Shown: positions 46,396 through 56,994 of the stretch, in pieces
How positions within the stretch are numbered: position 1 is the stretch's first letter
Layout: each line of letters begins with the position of its first letter
Assembly: GCF_013778505.1 (NCBI RefSeq)
Contig: NZ_JAAOWU010000002.1
Span: forward strand, 186,001-250,000
Reading direction: 5' to 3'
Origin: Pseudomonas sivasensis
Lineage (GTDB): Bacteria > Pseudomonadota > Gammaproteobacteria > Pseudomonadales > Pseudomonadaceae
DNA: 64,000 bases
Notes under the pieces: model-generated
What the model was told of the DNA's origin: nothing
Databases searched by the model: none
What the model saw: only the letters and a program-made list of their open reading frames with translations
Program-made: the position numbers and the translations under genes

Positions 46396-49300
46396 GGGAC
46401 TTGCTCCAATAGGCGATGCTTTCCAGCAGCACCGACTCTTGATACGGCTTGCCGAGGTATTCGTTGACGCCGATCGCCATGGCGCGGTCGCGGTGTTTCT
46501 GGCCGGTGCGGGAGGTGATCATGATGATCGGCAGGCGCATCAAGCGCGGGTCGTTGCGCACTTGCGTGGCCACTTCAAAGCCGTCCATGCGCGGCATTTC
46601 GATGTCGAGCAGCATCAAGTCCGGGGTGTGTTCTTCAAGCACAGCCAGGGCGTCGATGCCGTCTTTGGCAGTGAGCACGTTCATGCCGTTGCGCTCCAGC
46701 AGCCGGCTGGTGACTTTGCGCACGGTAACCGAGTCGTCCACTACCAGCACCAGCAAGGGGCGTTTTTTCAACGGGTCGTTGAGGATCAGTGGCGCATCCA
46801 CCGACTGCGCCGGCAAGGCCGGTTGGCGGGCGCGGATATGCGCCAGCAAGTCGATAATCAGCACCACGCGGCCGTCGCCGAGGATGGTCGCGCCGGACAA
46901 GCCTTGCACCCCCGCGAACTGCGGCCCCAGGCCCTTGACCACGATTTCCCGCGTGCCGGCCATGGCATCCACATGCACCGCAACACGCCGCTCATTGCAC
47001 TGCACCAAGAGCACCGGCACCGGCTGGTACTGGCCCAGCAGTTTCGGACGGGCCACGGTATGCAGCAGGTCGCCGAGGTAAAACAGTTCGTAGCGCTGGC
47101 CTGCGTATTCATAACGCGGCGGATCTTGCTGGTAGTGCCCCGCCAGCTCATGGGGCAGCACACGCACCAGCCCTTCGATGGTGTTGAGCGGGATTGCGTA
47201 TTGGTCGTCGGCGCATTGCACCATCAGCGCGCGGTTGACCGACACGGTGAACGGCAGACGAATCCGAAAATGCACGCCCTCGCCCGGCGTCGACTCAATG
47301 AACATCGAGCCGCCGAGCTGGCGCACTTCTTCATGCACCACGTCCATGCCCACACCACGCCCGGAAATCTGCGTGATCTTTTCCGCAGTGGAAAACCCCG
47401 GCTGCAAGATGAACTGCAACACGTCGCGGTCGCTGATCTCTTGATGAGGGGCGAGCAACCCGCGCTTGATCGCCTTGCGCCGCACCGCTTCGAGGGGCAC
47501 GCCGGCGCCGTCGTCGCGCATGTCGAAAACGATATCGCCGCCTTCGTGGGTCAGGTCCAGGGTGATGCGGCCCTTTTCCGGCTTACCGGCCAGCAGCCGC
47601 ACATCGCGGGACTCCAGGCCATGGTCGACGGCGTTGCGCAGCATGTGCTCCAAGGGCGCCGCCATGCGTTCAAGCACGTTGCGGTCCATCTCACCCTCGG
47701 CATTGCCGACGATGAATTCCACGTCCTTGCCCAACTCGCCCGCCACCTGGCGCACGATGCGTTTGAGGCGCGGCAACATACGCTCGAACGGCACCATGCG
47801 CGTGCGCATCAGGCCTTCCTGCAACTCGGTGTTGATGCGTGCCTGTTGCTGCAACAGGTCGTGCGCATCCTCGTTGCGACGGTCGAGGGTGTCCTTCAGG
47901 TCGAGCAGGTCGGAGGCGGATTCGGACAACGCGCGGGACAGTTGCTGCAACTGCGAATGGCGGTCCATCTCCAACGGATCGAAGTCTTCGTAGCCCAGGC
48001 GTTCGGCCTCGGCCTGTTGGCGGCTGAGAATGCGACCTTGGGTTTCGGTGTCGAGGCGGCGCAGTTGATCGCGCATTCGCTCAATGGTGGTTTCCACCTC
48101 GTTCAACGCAATGCGCGCGTCGTTGACCTGCTGTTCGATGCGGCCACGGAAGATCGAGGTTTCACCCGCCAGATTGACCAGGTCGTCCAGCAGGTCGGCG
48201 GAGATTTTCACCATGTCGGCGGTAGGATCAGCGACCGCTTCGGCCTTGCCTGCGGGCAACGCCACCGGCACCACTGGCTCTACGCTGGGGTGCACCAGGC
48301 TTTTGATGCGTTCGATGAGCTTGTCCACGGAGCCCACCGGCATCCCATCCGTCACGGCGTCGATCATCTGCGCCAGGCGGTCATGGCAGCCTTGCAGCAG
48401 CGCGAACAGCTCAGCCGACGGCGCGAGCAAACCGGCGGACAGCCCTTCGTACAGAAACTCAAGCTCATGGGCCAAGTCACCAATCGGCCCGATCTCGACC
48501 ATGCGCGCGCCGCCCTTTAGGGTGTGCAGGTCGCGCAACAGGGTTTCGACTTCCTGGCGATTGTTCGGCTCGGCCTGCCAGCGCAGCAACGCGCTGCCCG
48601 AGCTGTCGAGAATGTCGGCCGCTTCTTCGAGGAAGATATCCAGCAATTCCGGGTCGGCGCCCGCCGTTTCAGGCGCTGGCGCCTGGGTCGCGGGCGTACT
48701 GCTCTGTCGCAGCTCCCGAAGCTTGGCAACCAGCTCGACGCTGTCGCTCAAGGGCTGGTGGTGGTGCAGTTCTTCCAGCTGCAAGGCCAGGTGTTCATGG
48801 CTGGCCATCAGCACTTGAGACAACTCGGCGCTGTAGCTGTAGCGACGGTCAACCAGGCCTTCGTAAAAGCATTCCAACTCATAGGCCAGATCGCCCACCG
48901 GGCCGATTTCAGCCATGCGCGCGCCGCCCTTGAGGGTGTGCAGGTCGCGCTGCAACGAGGACAACGGTGCAGCGTTTTCGGGCTCCAGCAGCCAGCGCTT
49001 GAGGGACTGCCCGGCGCTGTCGAGAATGTCCACGGCTTCTTCGAGGAAGATCTCGACGATCTCATCGTCCATCGCCGTTTCATGCTCCAACTGCGCGGTG
49101 GCGGCACCGAGTTCAGCGATGCTCAGGGCGCGGTTACCGTCACTTTTGATCAGGCCGGTGGCGGACGGGTCCAGGGCTCCGTCCAGCAATTCGCGCAGGG
49201 CCTCGACCCGTGCCGGGGCCAGGCTGATTTCCTGCCCGGCGGCCAGTTGGTCAAGCATGTTGATCAGCGCTTCATGGGCCTGTTCGGCCTCCCGGAAAAA

Positions 49301-52207
49301 CCGCTCGCTGACGGCCAGACTGCTCTCTTCCACCGCGCCATAGAGGTCGAGCAAGGCTTCGCACAGTTCGTCGATAGGGTGCAGGTCGGCGATGTGTGCC
49401 CCTTCTCCCAGCGTGGTCAGTTCATCCAGCAACGCCGTGAGTTCCTGGCGCTCGCCGGGGTGCTGTTGCCAACGACGCAGCAGGCTTTCGGCGTCGAGCA
49501 GGATATCCATGCCCTGGGCCAGGAAGTTGGCGATCAGTTGCGGGTCACGCTTGATGCGCAAGCCGGTGTTGGGCGCGTCGAGCAGCGTTGCCAACTGATG
49601 GTCAAGCAGGGCTTGGGTGCGGCCAATCAAATCGGCCGCGCCCCTGATCGGCACCAGAGGGTCGCGATCCAGTTGGCGTAAGCCACGCTGGAACAGAGCT
49701 TCGGCTTCCAGCAGTAACTCCACCTCGTCCAGGTCCAGCGGCAGACGATGGGCCTTGTATTCGCGTGTCAGGTGATCCAGTGGGCGCACCAGCTCGGCAA
49801 TCGGCAACACGCCGGCCATGTACGCACTGCCCTTGAGAGTGTGCAGCGCGCGTTGCAGCTCATCGCTGACCTGCAGCGGCACATGCTCGGCGGCCTGTTG
49901 CAGGAAGTGGTTGAGGCTGTCCAGATGGCTCTGGGCTTCGTTGCGGAAAATTTCCAGCAGCATCGGGTCGTGGGGTTCGCCAGCAGATAGGGCGCCGCCG
50001 CTGGCATAGGCGTGGGCGCGAGCGGCCAAGGCGTCGACCTCGTCGCGTTGGTGTTGGTCGTCCGTCGCAAAGTCGGAGATCAACTCCGGCAGCAGGGCCA
50101 CGGCGTCATCCAGCACCTGCTGGATCTCGGGGCCTAGGGCCACACTGCGTTCCAGCACACGGTTCAGCAGGTTTTCAACAGCCCAGGCCAACTCGGCCAG
50201 GACCAGGGCGCGCACCATGCGACCACTGCCTTTCAACGTGTGGAAAGCGCGGCGCATTTCGCCTTGGGCGGTTTTGTCCGCGCTGTTGGGCAGGTGGCGG
50301 TGCAGCACTTCGAGAACTTCGTCAGTCTCTTCAAGGAAGACTTCGCGTAGTTCATCGTCGATAGGCGCTTCATCGGCTGGCGGCGGCAGCAGACTACCGG
50401 GGCGTTGCAGGGCCGGCGGATTGAGGCGCGAGGTAGGGTTGGCCAGTGCGTCGAACTGCGACTGGCTGGGCGTGACCTCGCTCGACAACGCACCATCGGG
50501 AGCGACCAACGCCTGGCGCCAGGGTTTCTCGGCGGGCAGGTAGCCCAGCGTCGCCAGGCTTTGGGTGGCCAGTTCCAATACCCGTTCACCCGCCGCGTCG
50601 GGGTCTTGGAGCATGCGTTCGAGGTAGTACTCCAAGCTGCTGATCACATCGGCAAAATGCTCCAGTTGCGCCTCTGCCGGCGGGCCTTCGTTGACCATCA
50701 ACTGCTCATCGACGTAGTCGGCGCACCCGCGCATCAGGCTCGCTGCACGCGGTAGCGGAATCATCGCCAACGCGCCACGCACCTGGCTCAGCAACTCCGG
50801 CAGCGATTCCAGGCGCCGACGGTCCCAGTCGGCTTCCATGCAGTCGATCACCAGTTCTTTAGCCTGCTTCAGGCACTGGCAGCACTCACGGATCACCAAC
50901 TGGTGAATCTGGGTCAGGTCGGTAGTGGGCAGGCGGCTTTCTTCGCGGCTTTCCGGCTCGACGGTGCCGGCCATTCCCGCCAAGGTGGCTTCGACGTAGA
51001 GCAGCGCGCCAGCGACATCCATCAGCACGGCGTCGTTGGGTTCGCGTTGGCCTTGGGCCAGGCTCAGTACTACCGCAAGCTGGTCGATGATGACTTTGCG
51101 CGGCTGACCGAACCCCAGCACCGCCAAGGTATCGGCGATCTGCCGCAGCGGCGCCAGCAGCGCATCAAGGTCGCTGGTGTGTTGGCGGTCGCTGCGCACG
51201 AACAGGTCGAGGCGTTCCTTGACCCGCACCAGTTCCTCGCACAACGCACCGAGCACTGAGCCCATGGCATTGCGGTCCGGCCCGGCCAGGCGGGCGCGCT
51301 CGGCGTCGACCACCGTGCTGTCGGGCAAGGCTTCATCCAGGCCGTATCGCTCTTTCAGGCTTTGCATGCGCGGCGTTGGCCGGGTGACTTTAGCGACGTA
51401 GAACAACAGGCTCTTGAGCAACTCATCCGGCGCAGATTGGTTGATGCCGCCTATGCCCTGGGCGAGCAGGCGCTTGAGTTGTTTGTCACTGGCCTTGAGC
51501 AAGCTGCGCAAAGCCGGGCTGTTGGCGACCACACCGGTGAGCATGCCCTCGACCAGCGCCGAAGCCACTTGCCACAACGGCAACAACGGCGCGCCCTGGC
51601 AGAGGGCTTCGAGGCGTGCGAACACCCGCGCCATGTCTTCCAGATTGCTTGGGCCGTGGTCTTCACGCAGCAACCCGGCCAACGCCTGTTGCAGCAACTG
51701 GTGCCATTGACGCAGTTGCTCATGCAGCTCAGGCGGCGCGCGCTGGGTCAGGGTTTCATCGGGCAGCGGCGCGATCGACAGCAATTGTGGGCTGAACAGG
51801 CTGGTTTCCGAGAGCAGGCTTTCACCCCGTGCGCTGCGTAGGTCGTTGAGCAGCGGCAACACCACCAACGGCAGATCGCGGCGGGCGCTGTGCACGCGGT
51901 CGAGGTACAGCGGCAGTTGGCCGAGGGCCTGTTGCAGAAGACGGATGCTTTCATCGCGCTGACTGACCCGCCCGGCCTTTAGCGCAAGGGCCAGTTCTTC
52001 GATCTCTTCGGCCAGCAGCGCTGCGCCATAGAACTCGACCATTTGCAGCGCACCATGCACCTGGTGGATACCGGCCAGGCATTGGCTGATCACGTCATCG
52101 TCATGGGTTTCGACAAACGCATCCAGCGCCGAACGGGCCTGTTTCAGGGTTTCGGCAATGTCGCCCTTGACCCATTCGAGGGCCACGTAGTCGTGCCGAT
52201 CAACCAT
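46388..52207 (-). CDS. chpA: Hybrid chemotaxis histidine kinase ChpA of the type IV pilus system
   Basis: 1939 residues from the ATG at 52207 (MVDRHDYVALEWVKGDIAET), with GGAG upstream. The N-terminal 1300 residues contain several Hpt domains; clear phosphotransfer sites are AFHTLKGSGRMV (about 655), ALHTLKGSAYMA (about 786), DLHTLKGGARMAEIG (about 1090) and DLHTLKGGARMVEIG (about 1230). Next come the dimerisation and HATPase parts (AAPLEHMLRNAVDHGLESRD near 1520, SGRGVGMDVVHEEV), a CheW domain, and a C-terminal receiver (LVVDDSVTVRK, phospho-acceptor in LLDIEMPRMDG near 1865). It phosphorylates PilG and PilH to control pilus extension and retraction and, in P. aeruginosa, surface sensing. 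Confidence 0.96.
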   Translation of the reverse strand: MVDRHDYVALEWVKGDIAETLKQARSALDAFVETHDDDVISQCLAGIHQVHGALQMVEFYGAALLAEEIEELALALKAGRVSQRDESIRLLQQALGQLPLYLDRVHSARRDLPLVVLPLLNDLRSARGESLLSETSLFSPQLLSIAPLPDETLTQRAPPELHEQLRQWHQLLQQALAGLLREDHGPSNLEDMARVFARLEALCQGAPLLPLWQVASALVEGMLTGVVANSPALRSLLKASDKQLKRLLAQGIGGINQSAPDELLKSLLFYVAKVTRPTPRMQSLKERYGLDEALPDSTVVDAERARLAGPDRNAMGSVLGALCEELVRVKERLDLFVRSDRQHTSDLDALLAPLRQIADTLAVLGFGQPRKVIIDQLAVVLSLAQGQREPNDAVLMDVAGALLYVEATLAGMAGTVEPESREESRLPTTDLTQIHQLVIRECCQCLKQAKELVIDCMEADWDRRRLESLPELLSQVRGALAMIPLPRAASLMRGCADYVDEQLMVNEGPPAEAQLEHFADVISSLEYYLERMLQDPDAAGERVLELATQSLATLGYLPAEKPWRQALVAPDGALSSEVTPSQSQFDALANPTSRLNPPALQRPGSLLPPPADEAPIDDELREVFLEETDEVLEVLHRHLPNSADKTAQGEMRRAFHTLKGSGRMVRALVLAELAWAVENLLNRVLERSVALGPEIQQVLDDAVALLPELISDFATDDQHQRDEVDALAARAHAYASGGALSAGEPHDPMLLEIFRNEAQSHLDSLNHFLQQAAEHVPLQVSDELQRALHTLKGSAYMAGVLPIAELVRPLDHLTREYKAHRLPLDLDEVELLLEAEALFQRGLRQLDRDPLVPIRGAADLIGRTQALLDHQLATLLDAPNTGLRIKRDPQLIANFLAQGMDILLDAESLLRRWQQHPGERQELTALLDELTTLGEGAHIADLHPIDELCEALLDLYGAVEESSLAVSERFFREAEQAHEALINMLDQLAAGQEISLAPARVEALRELLDGALDPSATGLIKSDGNRALSIAELGAATAQLEHETAMDDEIVEIFLEEAVDILDSAGQSLKRWLLEPENAAPLSSLQRDLHTLKGGARMAEIGPVGDLAYELECFYEGLVDRRYSYSAELSQVLMASHEHLALQLEELHHHQPLSDSVELVAKLRELRQSSTPATQAPAPETAGADPELLDIFLEEAADILDSSGSALLRWQAEPNNRQEVETLLRDLHTLKGGARMVEIGPIGDLAHELEFLYEGLSAGLLAPSAELFALLQGCHDRLAQMIDAVTDGMPVGSVDKLIERIKSLVHPSVEPVVPVALPAGKAEAVADPTADMVKISADLLDDLVNLAGETSIFRGRIEQQVNDARIALNEVETTIERMRDQLRRLDTETQGRILSRQQAEAERLGYEDFDPLEMDRHSQLQQLSRALSESASDLLDLKDTLDRRNEDAHDLLQQQARINTELQEGLMRTRMVPFERMLPRLKRIVRQVAGELGKDVEFIVGNAEGEMDRNVLERMAAPLEHMLRNAVDHGLESRDVRLLAGKPEKGRITLDLTHEGGDIVFDMRDDGAGVPLEAVRRKAIKRGLLAPHQEISDRDVLQFILQPGFSTAEKITQISGRGVGMDVVHEEVRQLGGSMFIESTPGEGVHFRIRLPFTVSVNRALMVQCADDQYAIPLNTIEGLVRVLPHELAGHYQQDPPRYEYAGQRYELFYLGDLLHTVARPKLLGQYQPVPVLLVQCNERRVAVHVDAMAGTREIVVKGLGPQFAGVQGLSGATILGDGRVVLIIDLLAHIRARQPALPAQSVDAPLILNDPLKKRPLLVLVVDDSVTVRKVTSRLLERNGMNVLTAKDGIDALAVLEEHTPDLMLLDIEMPRMDGFEVATQVRNDPRLMRLPIIMITSRTGQKHRDRAMAIGVNEYLGKPYQESVLLESIAYWSKSHA

Positions 52208-52263
52208 AACTGCTCCGCTTAGAATTCGTGGGTTGCCTGGATCTCCAGACAGATGGAGATCAC

Positions 52264-52307
52264 ATGTGGGAGGGGCGGTGCGACGATTCGACTTGCCCCC
52301 TCCCACA
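52264..52307. repeat. Degenerate REP hairpin between pilJ and chpA
   Basis: ATGTGGGAGGGG at 52264 and CCCCCTCCCACA near 52307 flank a short GC-rich loop. It fills most of the 113-base gap between pilJ and chpA, where P. aeruginosa has pilK. Confidence 0.7.
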
Positions 52308-52320
52308 CTTTGACTGCATT

Positions 52321-54372
52321 TCAATCATCAACCTGTTTGGCCGCAGGCAAGGTGAAACCCGAGACCGACCTGCGCAACTGGCTCGCCATCTTCGCCAAAT
52401 TGCCGATGCTTTCGGCAGTGGCGGTGGAACCCGACGACGTCTGCGTAGTGATTTGCTGGATCACGTTCATGGTCAGGGAGATCTGCCCTGCCGAGGACGT
52501 CTGTTGCTGCGCCGCATTGGAGATGCTCTGGATCAGCGCCGCCAAGGTCTTCGATACGCCTTCGATCTCTTCCAATGCCACGCCCGCGTCTTGGGCCAGC
52601 CGTGCACCGCGCACCACTTCGGTGGTGGTCTGTTCCATGGAGATGACCGCCTCGTTGGTGTCGGTCTGGATCGCCCGCACCAGGGTTTCGATCTGCCGCG
52701 TGGCAGCCGACGAGCGCTCGGCCAATCGCTGCACCTCATCGGCCACCACCGCAAAACCGCGCCCGGCATCCCCGGCCATGCTCGCCTGGATGGCGGCGTT
52801 GAGGGCGAGGATATTGGTCTGGTCGGCGATGTCGTCAATCAGGCTGACGATGTCGCCAATCTCCTGGGACGATTCACCCAAACGCTTAATACGCTTGGCG
52901 GTGTCCTGGATCTGTTCGCGGATGTTGTCCATGCCGTGGATGGTGTTGTGCACCACCTCGTTGCCCTTGTTGGCGATCTCTACCGAGCGCTCCGCCACTG
53001 CCGAAGATTCGGCGGCGTTGGCCGACACTTGGTCGATGGATTGGGCCATCTGGTTGATCGCGGTGGAGGCTTCGGCGATCTGCTGGGCCTGATGCTCGGA
53101 GGCCTGGGCCAGGTGCATGGCAGTGGCCTGGGTGTCTTGCACAGCACCGGCGACCTGGCCGGCGGTGAGGTTGATCGTCGCGACCAAATCGCGCAGTTGG
53201 TCCACGGAATAGTTGATCGAGTCGGCGATAGTGCCGGTGAAGTCTTCGGTCACCGAAGCCGTCACAGTGAGGTCACCGTCGGCCAGGTCTTCGATTTCAT
53301 CCAGCAAGCGCATGATCGCGTTTTGGTTGCGCTCGTTCTTCTCGGCAGTCTCGTGCAGTTGGCGGTTGGTCTCACGCACCATCACCAGGCCAATCAGGAT
53401 GATCGAGGCCAGCGCCAACAGGCCCAGCACATACCCGCCGATGGTGTCGAAACTGCGCCCGCTGGCGAGGTTTTCGAACCCGATAGCCAAGTGCGAGGCT
53501 TCATCAAGCAGGGTTTGCGACAGGTTGAAAATATTGCTCGCCGAGGCACGCACCTGGAACAGCTGCGGCGAGGTTTCGAGGATTTCATCCACGGAGCCAG
53601 AGACAAATTCGAACAGCTCGGCAATGTCCGCCAGCCGCGCGCGGGCATCGTGGTCTTCGACTTGGGTGATGCGCAGCCCAGGGTTGCCGTTGAGCATGCC
53701 ATTGAGGACCTGACCAAAGCGGGCGGCATCACGGCCAAAGGTGTCGGCGGCCTGCGCGGCGGTTTCGTCGCCGGCCAGCACGGTGTTGACCGCACCCAAG
53801 ATACGTTCGGCCAGCAGCGACTGGCGTTGGGCCAAGGCCACCTGGCTGGCCGGGGCGCCACGTTGCAGCAGGATGTCGACGACCTTCTCCGACTCCATCT
53901 GCAATTGCGGCACGGTTTCAGCGAGGGTCGCAGCCACTTGATGCAGGGACAGTACGGTCTGCTCGCTGGCGAGGATCGCGTCGGTGTTTTTCAGCAGCGC
54001 TTCCCAATCGGTCTGCACAGCACGCATCTCGGCACGGACCGCACTGGGTGCCGCGGGCAAGCCGGTTTGCGGGTCGCCTTTTTTCAGGTAGCCCCAGCGC
54101 TGGGCAAAATCGTTTCGCGCATCTCCCAACAGCTTGAAAGCAGCGGCCTTGCCAGCGGCGGCTTCGGTGGCGTTCTTGGCAATGCGTTGGGACAGCACTC
54201 GCAGTTCACCGGCGTGGCCGATGTACTGTTTGTCGTAGGTAGACTGGGTGTTGAGGTACGCGAAGTTGGCGAACAGCAGCATGATGAACACGATCAGTGC
54301 GATAAACAGCACGATGATCTGTGAACGGCTGCGCGAGCCGGCCTGGGGTTTGGGCGTGGTAGCGGTGGTCAT
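52321..54372 (-). CDS. pilJ: Methyl-accepting chemotaxis receptor PilJ
   Basis: 683 residues from the ATG at 54372 ([20 protein letters not shown]), overlapping the pilI stop by four bases (ATGA). Membrane segments at about 18-40 ([21 protein letters not shown]) and 314-333 ([19 protein letters not shown]) frame a periplasmic domain of about 270 residues. The cytoplasmic part has the signalling hairpin [20 protein letters not shown] and [16 protein letters not shown] near 520-560. PilJ feeds signals to ChpA through PilI and ChpC. With pilK and chpB absent, methylation of PilJ would need enzymes encoded elsewhere. Confidence 0.95.
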   Translation of the reverse strand: MTTATTPKPQAGSRSRSQIIVLFIALIVFIMLLFANFAYLNTQSTYDKQYIGHAGELRVLSQRIAKNATEAAAGKAAAFKLLGDARNDFAQRWGYLKKGDPQTGLPAAPSAVRAEMRAVQTDWEALLKNTDAILASEQTVLSLHQVAATLAETVPQLQMESEKVVDILLQRGAPASQVALAQRQSLLAERILGAVNTVLAGDETAAQAADTFGRDAARFGQVLNGMLNGNPGLRITQVEDHDARARLADIAELFEFVSGSVDEILETSPQLFQVRASASNIFNLSQTLLDEASHLAIGFENLASGRSFDTIGGYVLGLLALASIILIGLVMVRETNRQLHETAEKNERNQNAIMRLLDEIEDLADGDLTVTASVTEDFTGTIADSINYSVDQLRDLVATINLTAGQVAGAVQDTQATAMHLAQASEHQAQQIAEASTAINQMAQSIDQVSANAAESSAVAERSVEIANKGNEVVHNTIHGMDNIREQIQDTAKRIKRLGESSQEIGDIVSLIDDIADQTNILALNAAIQASMAGDAGRGFAVVADEVQRLAERSSAATRQIETLVRAIQTDTNEAVISMEQTTTEVVRGARLAQDAGVALEEIEGVSKTLAALIQSISNAAQQQTSSAGQISLTMNVIQQITTQTSSGSTATAESIGNLAKMASQLRRSVSGFTLPAAKQVDD

Positions 54373-54893
54373 GCGGCGACATCCATGAAGCCTGGGGCCT
54401 GGGCCAGGGCGAAGGGGCTGAAGACCTGCCACAGCGGATCACCCTCGAAGTGACCCTGGATAAACGGCGCGCCAGGGCTGGTGTTCGCCAGCAAGGCGTC
54501 TTGTGCAAAATGCTGCATCCCCACCACCTCATCCACCAGCAGCCCGACAAACAGATCGTTGTACTCCACCACCAGCACCCGCCGTTGCTTGCGCGCCTTG
54601 GACAGCGCAAGGCCGAGGAAGCCACCCAGGTCCATCACCGGCAGCAGGCGCCCGCGCAGGTTAGCAACCCCTTTGACCCAGGCCTTGACCCCAGGCATTA
54701 AAGTGCAACGTGGTTCATGCAGGACTTCGGCTACTTCGCCCATGGGCGCCACATACCAATGTTGCCCCAGGCGAAAGCCGATACCGCTCCAGCGTTGCAG
54801 GCGGGTTTCCTGGGACGGCAGGTCGGCGGCCAGCAGGCGGCAGCGGCGGTCGATGTCCAGCAGCAGCTCAAAGGCGGTTTGCGACTCGGTCAT
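54369..54893 (-). CDS. pilI: CheW-like coupling protein PilI
   Basis: 174 residues, one CheW domain: [20 protein letters not shown] (about 51-70), [20 protein letters not shown] (about 88-107), [19 protein letters not shown]. It couples PilJ to ChpA. It lies between pilH (12-base gap) and pilJ (4-base overlap) in the order pilG-pilH-pilI-pilJ-chpA known from P. aeruginosa. Confidence 0.93.
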   Translation of the reverse strand: MTESQTAFELLLDIDRRCRLLAADLPSQETRLQRWSGIGFRLGQHWYVAPMGEVAEVLHEPRCTLMPGVKAWVKGVANLRGRLLPVMDLGGFLGLALSKARKQRRVLVVEYNDLFVGLLVDEVVGMQHFAQDALLANTSPGAPFIQGHFEGDPLWQVFSPFALAQAPGFMDVAA

Positions 54894-54905
54894 GATGGCG
54901 TGCCG

Positions 54906-55271
54906 TCAGCCGGCCAACACCTTGTTCAGGGTGGCGATCAAGGTTTCTTCGTCCACAGGCTTGGTCAGGTAGTCCTTTGCACCCTGGCGCGCGCCCCAGA
55001 TCTTGTCGGTTTCCTGATCCTTGGTGGTGATGATGATGATCGGGATGCCGTTGGTTTCCGGCTCCTTGGACAGTTGGCGAGTAGCCTGGAAGCCATTGAG
55101 GCCAGGCATCACGATGTCCATCAGCACTGCGTCGGGCTTTTCCTGGCGAGCCAGGGCCACGCCGTCCGCACCGTTCTCGGCCTTGAGGACTTGGTGGCCG
55201 TGCTTTTCCAGCATGCCGGTGAGTTTGTACATTTCGGTCGGCGAATCGTCGACGATCAGAACACGTGCCAT
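54906..55271 (-). CDS. pilH: CheY-like response regulator PilH
   Basis: 121 residues from the ATG at 55271 (MARVLIVDDSPTEMYKLTGM); a further in-frame ATG four codons upstream is less likely. A bare receiver domain: acidic pair VDDSPTE, phospho-acceptor in VLMDIVMPGLNGFQ (Asp about 52), IIIITTKDQE, and the Lys in DYLTKPVDEE. PilH opposes PilG and modulates cAMP and pilus retraction in P. aeruginosa. Confidence 0.95.
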   Translation of the reverse strand: MARVLIVDDSPTEMYKLTGMLEKHGHQVLKAENGADGVALARQEKPDAVLMDIVMPGLNGFQATRQLSKEPETNGIPIIIITTKDQETDKIWGARQGAKDYLTKPVDEETLIATLNKVLAG

Positions 55272-55317
55272 GGTTTTCCCCACTACATTGGTCGGCGCCG
55301 GCCCTCGTGGGGCGGCG

Positions 55318-55725
55318 TCAGTGTGCTTGTTCTACTGCGGCGAACCCCGGCACATAGGCCTTGATTGCACCCAGCAGTTCTTCCTTGCTGAAAGGCTTGG
55401 TCAAAAACTGATCGACACCCACGATGCGCCCCTTGGCCTTGTCGAACAGACCGTCCTTGGAGGACAACATGATCACCGGAATCGACTTGAACGCCGGGTT
55501 GTTCTTCACCAGGGCGCAGGTCTGATAACCATCCAGGCGCGGCATCATGATGTCTACAAAGATAATGTGCGGGTGATGATCAACAATCCGCGCCAGGGCA
55601 TCGAAACCGTCGATGGCCGTAATGACCTCGCACCCCGAGTTCTTCAACAGCGTCTCGGCGGTGCGGCGGATCGTTTTCGAATCGTCGATCACCATCACTC
55701 TCAAGGCGTTGGAATGCTGTTCCAT
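55318..55725 (-). CDS. pilG: CheY-like response regulator PilG
   Basis: 135 residues, a bare receiver domain: VMVIDDSKTIRRTAETLLKN, phospho-acceptor in IIFVDIMMPRLDGYQ (Asp about 58), VIMLSSKDGLFDKAKG, and the Lys in QFLTKPFSKEEL. First gene of the pil-chp operon, divergent from gshB over 238 bases with no other gene. PilG promotes pilus extension and adenylate cyclase activity in P. aeruginosa. Confidence 0.95.
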   Translation of the reverse strand: MEQHSNALRVMVIDDSKTIRRTAETLLKNSGCEVITAIDGFDALARIVDHHPHIIFVDIMMPRLDGYQTCALVKNNPAFKSIPVIMLSSKDGLFDKAKGRIVGVDQFLTKPFSKEELLGAIKAYVPGFAAVEQAH

Positions 55726-55963
55726 ATCTGCTCTACCATCGCCACAGCGAGTCGGTTTTCGGTGTGTACTGCCTGATGTTGCACAGGATGATCGCCGCAG
55801 GCCTTGGATTTCAAGGGCTGCTGCGCTGTGGCAGTCTTTTTAGCACAGTCTCGGAGAGCAATCTATCGAGGCACCCGCCAGGTGGTTTTTCCTTGACCCA
55901 CAACAGCCGCAGCGCCACTCTGACGCCACTTTTATGCGCCCAATTTGCTAGAGGAAATCCCCC

Positions 55964-56917
55964 ATGAGCGTTCGCGTCGGCATTGTCATGGACCCTATCG
56001 CCAGCATTTCCTATAAAAAGGACAGCTCGCTGGCCATGCTTCTGGCCGCCCAGGCCCGCGGCTGGACCCTGTTCTATATGGAGCAGCGCGATCTGTACCA
56101 GGGCGACGGCGAGGCCCGCGCGCGCATGCGCCCGCTGCAGGTGTTCGCCAACCCGGAAAAATGGTTCGAGCTTTCGGACGAAATCGACAGCCCCCTGAGC
56201 GACCTGGACGTGATCCTGATGCGCAAGGATCCGCCGTTCGACATGGAATTCGTCTACTCCACCTATCTGCTGGAGCAGGCCGAGCGCGCCGGCGTGCTGA
56301 TCGTCAACAAGCCGCAAAGTCTGCGCGACTGCAATGAAAAGCTGTTCGCCACGCTGTTCCCGCAGTGCACACCCCCGACCGTGGTCAGCCGCCGCGCCGA
56401 TGTGCTGCGTGAATTCGCCGCCAAACACGGCGATGTGATCCTCAAGCCGTTGGACGGCATGGGCGGTACGTCGATCTTCCGTCACCGCGCAGGCGACCCG
56501 AACCTGTCGGTGATCCTGGAAACCCTGACCGCCCTGGGCACCCAGCAGATCATGGGCCAGGCTTACCTGCCGGCGATCAAGGACGGCGACAAGCGCATCC
56601 TGATGATCGACGGCGAACCGGTGGACTACTGCCTCGCGCGTATCCCGGCGGCAGGCGAGACCCGAGGCAACCTGGCGGCAGGTGGGCGCGGTGAAGCACG
56701 GCCTTTATCGGATAAGGATCGCTGGATCGCTAGCCAAGTTGGCCCGACCTTGCGGGAAAAAGGCCTGCTGTTTGTAGGCCTTGACGTAATTGGTGAAAAT
56801 CTCACCGAAATCAACGTCACCAGCCCGACCTGTATTCGCGAGATAGACAATGCATTTGGCACGAACATCGGCGAAATGCTGATGGCCGCCATTGAGCGCA
56901 AGCTCGCAGCCAAGTGA
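55964..56917 (+). CDS. gshB: Glutathione synthetase
   Basis: 317 residues, the prokaryotic GshB. ATP-grasp enzyme joining gamma-glutamylcysteine and glycine. Visible: VRVGIVMDPIASISYKKDSS at the start, LMRKDPPFDMEFVYSTYLLE (about 86-105), KPLDGMGGTSIFRHRAGDPN (about 160-179), and the C-terminal GENLTEINVTSPTCIREIDN. AGAGGA precedes the ATG. Its place between pilG and a tonB gene is conserved in pseudomonads. Confidence 0.97.
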   Translation: MSVRVGIVMDPIASISYKKDSSLAMLLAAQARGWTLFYMEQRDLYQGDGEARARMRPLQVFANPEKWFELSDEIDSPLSDLDVILMRKDPPFDMEFVYSTYLLEQAERAGVLIVNKPQSLRDCNEKLFATLFPQCTPPTVVSRRADVLREFAAKHGDVILKPLDGMGGTSIFRHRAGDPNLSVILETLTALGTQQIMGQAYLPAIKDGDKRILMIDGEPVDYCLARIPAAGETRGNLAAGGRGEARPLSDKDRWIASQVGPTLREKGLLFVGLDVIGENLTEINVTSPTCIREIDNAFGTNIGEMLMAAIERKLAAK

Positions 56918-56994
56918 TATAGAACAGCCGGACACACACCAACATTGCGTTATCATGCGCCACCTGTGAAACGCGCGATGTTGGTTCTTTTGTC

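Noticed and set aside
46367..48520. Long plus-strand frame opposite chpA (717 codons), and similar ones opposite pilJ, mdcA, rhlE and bioA
   Set aside because: Each mirrors a well-supported gene with family motifs on the other strand; the products look like His/Gln/Val-rich shadow protein.
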